Translations under genes and position numbers: made by a program
The notes under the pieces: model-generated
Told to the model about the DNA's origin: nothing
The model's input: only the letters and a program-made list of their open reading frames with translations
Database searches by the model: none
From: Flavobacterium sp. JAD_PAG50586_2
GTDB taxonomy: Bacteria; Bacteroidota; Bacteroidia; Flavobacteriales; Flavobacteriaceae
Assembly (NCBI GenBank): GCA_023213215.1
Contig: CP096136.1
Coordinates: forward strand, 434,001 to 498,000
Length of the DNA stretch: 64,000 nucleotides
Direction: 5' to 3'
Shown: one piece after another, positions 62,449 to 64,000 of the stretch
Position numbering within the stretch: the stretch's first letter is position 1
How the letters are laid out: the number at the start of each line of letters is the position of its first letter

Positions 62449-63627
62449 ATGAGCAAAAAAGTAGTTATCGTTTCAGCAGTCAGAACACCAATCGGAAGTT
62501 TTATGGGTTCGTTATCAACTGTTACAGCTACCCAATTAGGAGCAGTTGCCATCAAAGGCGCTTTAGATAAAATCAATTTAGATCCAAACTTAGTAGACGA
62601 AGTCATAATGGGTAACGTAGTGCAGGCCGGAGTTGGCCAGGCTCCAGCCCGTCAGGCTTCTAAACATGCCGGCTTACCTGATAACGTTCCGTGTACCACT
62701 GTGAATAAAGTATGTGCTTCCGGAATGAAAGCTGTAATGCAGGGCGCGCAGGCAATTATGGCCGGTGATGCTGAGATTGTTGTAGCGGGTGGAATGGAAA
62801 ACATGAGTCTGATCCCACATTACGTTCATTTAAGAAACGGCGTGAAATTTGGCCCGACCACAATGGTTGACGGAATGCAGAAAGACGGCCTGACAGATGC
62901 TTATGACGGAAATGCAATGGGAGTTTGCGCCGATTTGTGTGCAACGGAATATAAAATTACACGTGAAGAGCAGGATGCTTTCGCAATTCAGTCCTACGAG
63001 CGCTCAGCGAAAGCATGGGAAGCCGGTAAATTTGACAATGAAATTGTTCCTGTAGAAATTCCACAACGTCGTGGAGAACCAGTTATCTTCGCCAAAGACG
63101 AAGAATATACAAATGTAAAACTGGATAAAATCCCGGCATTAAATGCTGTTTTCACAAAAGAAGGAACAGTTACAGCTGCAAATGCTTCAACTATCAATGA
63201 CGGTGCTGCTGCATTGGTGTTAATGAGCGAGGAAAAAGCAATTTCATTAGGATTAAAACCTTTAGCCTATATCAAATCATACGCCGATGCAGAGCAGGAA
63301 CCAAAATGGTTTACAACATCGCCTTCAAAAGCATTGCCTAAAGCATTAGACAAAGCGGGAATTTCTTTAGCAGATGTTGATTTTTTCGAATTCAACGAAG
63401 CATTTGCAGTAGTTGGTTTGGCCAACGCTAAAATATTAGGTTTGGATAATGACAAAATAAATGTAAATGGTGGTGCAGTTTCCTTAGGCCATCCACTAGG
63501 ATGTTCCGGAGCGAGAATCATCGTTACCCTGATTAATGTATTAGAGCAAAACAATGCTAAAATTGGAGCCGCAGCTATCTGCAATGGTGGTGGTGGTGCT
63601 TCAGCCATTGTTATTGAAAGAGCTTAA
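62449..63627 (+). CDS. Acetyl-CoA C-acetyltransferase (thiolase II type)
   Basis: 392 residues. Catalytic Cys89 in [24 protein letters not shown] and [13 protein letters not shown] hold the other active-site His and Cys. [14 protein letters not shown] and [13 protein letters not shown] are typical of biosynthetic-type acetoacetyl-CoA thiolases. A second, distinct thiolase lies at 48011. It is monocistronic, after the tRNA cluster. Confidence 0.94.
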   Translation: MSKKVVIVSAVRTPIGSFMGSLSTVTATQLGAVAIKGALDKINLDPNLVDEVIMGNVVQAGVGQAPARQASKHAGLPDNVPCTTVNKVCASGMKAVMQGAQAIMAGDAEIVVAGGMENMSLIPHYVHLRNGVKFGPTTMVDGMQKDGLTDAYDGNAMGVCADLCATEYKITREEQDAFAIQSYERSAKAWEAGKFDNEIVPVEIPQRRGEPVIFAKDEEYTNVKLDKIPALNAVFTKEGTVTAANASTINDGAAALVLMSEEKAISLGLKPLAYIKSYADAEQEPKWFTTSPSKALPKALDKAGISLADVDFFEFNEAFAVVGLANAKILGLDNDKINVNGGAVSLGHPLGCSGARIIVTLINVLEQNNAKIGAAAICNGGGGASAIVIERA

Positions 63628-63629
63628 AT

Positions 63630-63708
63630 TAGTTATGAGTTATGAATTATGAGTTATAAGTTAACCGTAATCCATAACTCATAATTTATAACTTATAATT
63701 CATAATTA
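63630..63708. repeat. AT-rich inverted repeat, no gene inside
   Basis: Arms AGTTATGAGTTATGAATTAT (from 63631) and the complementary CATAACTCATAATTTATAAC (from 63672) face each other over about 9 bases. Same style as the arms at 47.9 and 49.2 kb but different sequence. Confidence 0.7.
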
Positions 63709-63713
63709 CCTGA

Positions 63714-64000
63714 ATGTTTGCCATCTGTAACCTTTCCATAATTCCTTTACGTGCCGAACCAAGCGACCGAAGCGAAATCGTTTCGCAGGTTTTGTATGGT
63801 GAGCATTTTGAGATTATCGAGACGCAGCAGCAATGGTCAAAAATCAGGTTGCAGTTTGATGATTATGAAGGCTGGGTTGATTCCAAACAATATCAGGTTA
63901 TTTCGGAAAAGAGTTTCAGGGATTTATCCAAAGATGCCATTATCCTCAATGCCGATTTGGTCGAATATGTTACGAATTCTGCTAATGTATTACTGCCAAT
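63714..64000 (+). CDS. C40-family (NlpC/P60) peptidase, N-terminal part, cut by the window edge
   Basis: MFAICNLSIIPLRAEPSDRS, then SEIVSQVLYGEHFEIIETQQ, WSKIRLQFDDYEGWVDSKQY form an SH3-like domain typical of flavobacterial C40 endopeptidases. The catalytic NlpC/P60 domain would lie beyond 64000. Frame open to the window end. Cleaves peptidoglycan stem peptides by homology. Confidence 0.75.
   Translation, partial: MFAICNLSIIPLRAEPSDRSEIVSQVLYGEHFEIIETQQQWSKIRLQFDDYEGWVDSKQYQVISEKSFRDLSKDAIILNADLVEYVTNSANVLLP

Overview
The window comes from a Bacteroidota chromosome, most likely Flavobacterium or a close relative. The evidence is Por/type IX secretion (T9SS) C-terminal sorting domains, SprB repeats, DUF6266, DUF4382 and DUF6438 proteins, TAnnTTTG-type -7 promoter elements, and a flavobacterial layout of beta-oxidation genes.

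Layout. 0-9.2 kb holds housekeeping genes: a DEAD-box helicase, a PaiB-like protein, a NUDIX hydrolase, pyrE, an SRPBCC protein, an LtaS-like sulfatase-fold membrane enzyme, an acyl-CoA ligase and a proline-iminopeptidase-like lipoprotein. 9.2-19.2 kb is a stress or envelope block: catalase HPII, small membrane proteins, an OmpA/TSP3 protein, a cupin, an AraC-type regulator, half-size DUF892 proteins and two DUF4382 lipoproteins. Eight promoters in this block share one unusual architecture: two 9-bp direct repeats (consensus TTGTACAAC), mostly 21 bp apart, with a CTTTG box 30-33 bp downstream. I read this as a local regulon, possibly driven by the AraC-type protein encoded inside it. 19.3-26.2 kb holds lipoproteins and two T9SS cargo proteins. 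26.2-34 kb is a visibly AT-rich accessory island: an unknown membrane protein, DUF6266 behind 10-bp and 11-bp tandem repeats, a PD-(D/E)XK nuclease fused to a STAND NTPase, a membrane-anchored NACHT NTPase and an HTH protein. The two NTPases look like anti-phage genes. 34.5-39.9 kb is one 1797-residue SprB-repeat adhesin. 40-44.4 kb holds small enzymes and unknown proteins. 44.6-51.5 kb is a MarR plus beta-oxidation cluster interrupted by two four-helix-bundle (23S-IVP-like) genes, each flanked by short intergenic repeats. 51.5-64 kb is mainly housekeeping: amidohydrolase, phosphodiesterase, truA, an MsbA-like ABC exporter, lpdA, tRNA-Ser/Pro/Arg, a thiolase and the start of a C40 peptidase.

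Sequence quality matters here. About 18 points in 14 genes show a frameshift that breaks an otherwise well-conserved protein, and almost all are repaired by adding one base to a homopolymer. I treat these as probable base-calling errors and give the restored gene limits, so most of these genes should be read as intact.

The most interesting candidates are the direct-repeat regulon with its AraC-type gene and a possible small RNA, the four-helix-bundle genes sitting between inverted repeats with gene-less copies of the same repeats elsewhere, and the STAND/NACHT defence pair.
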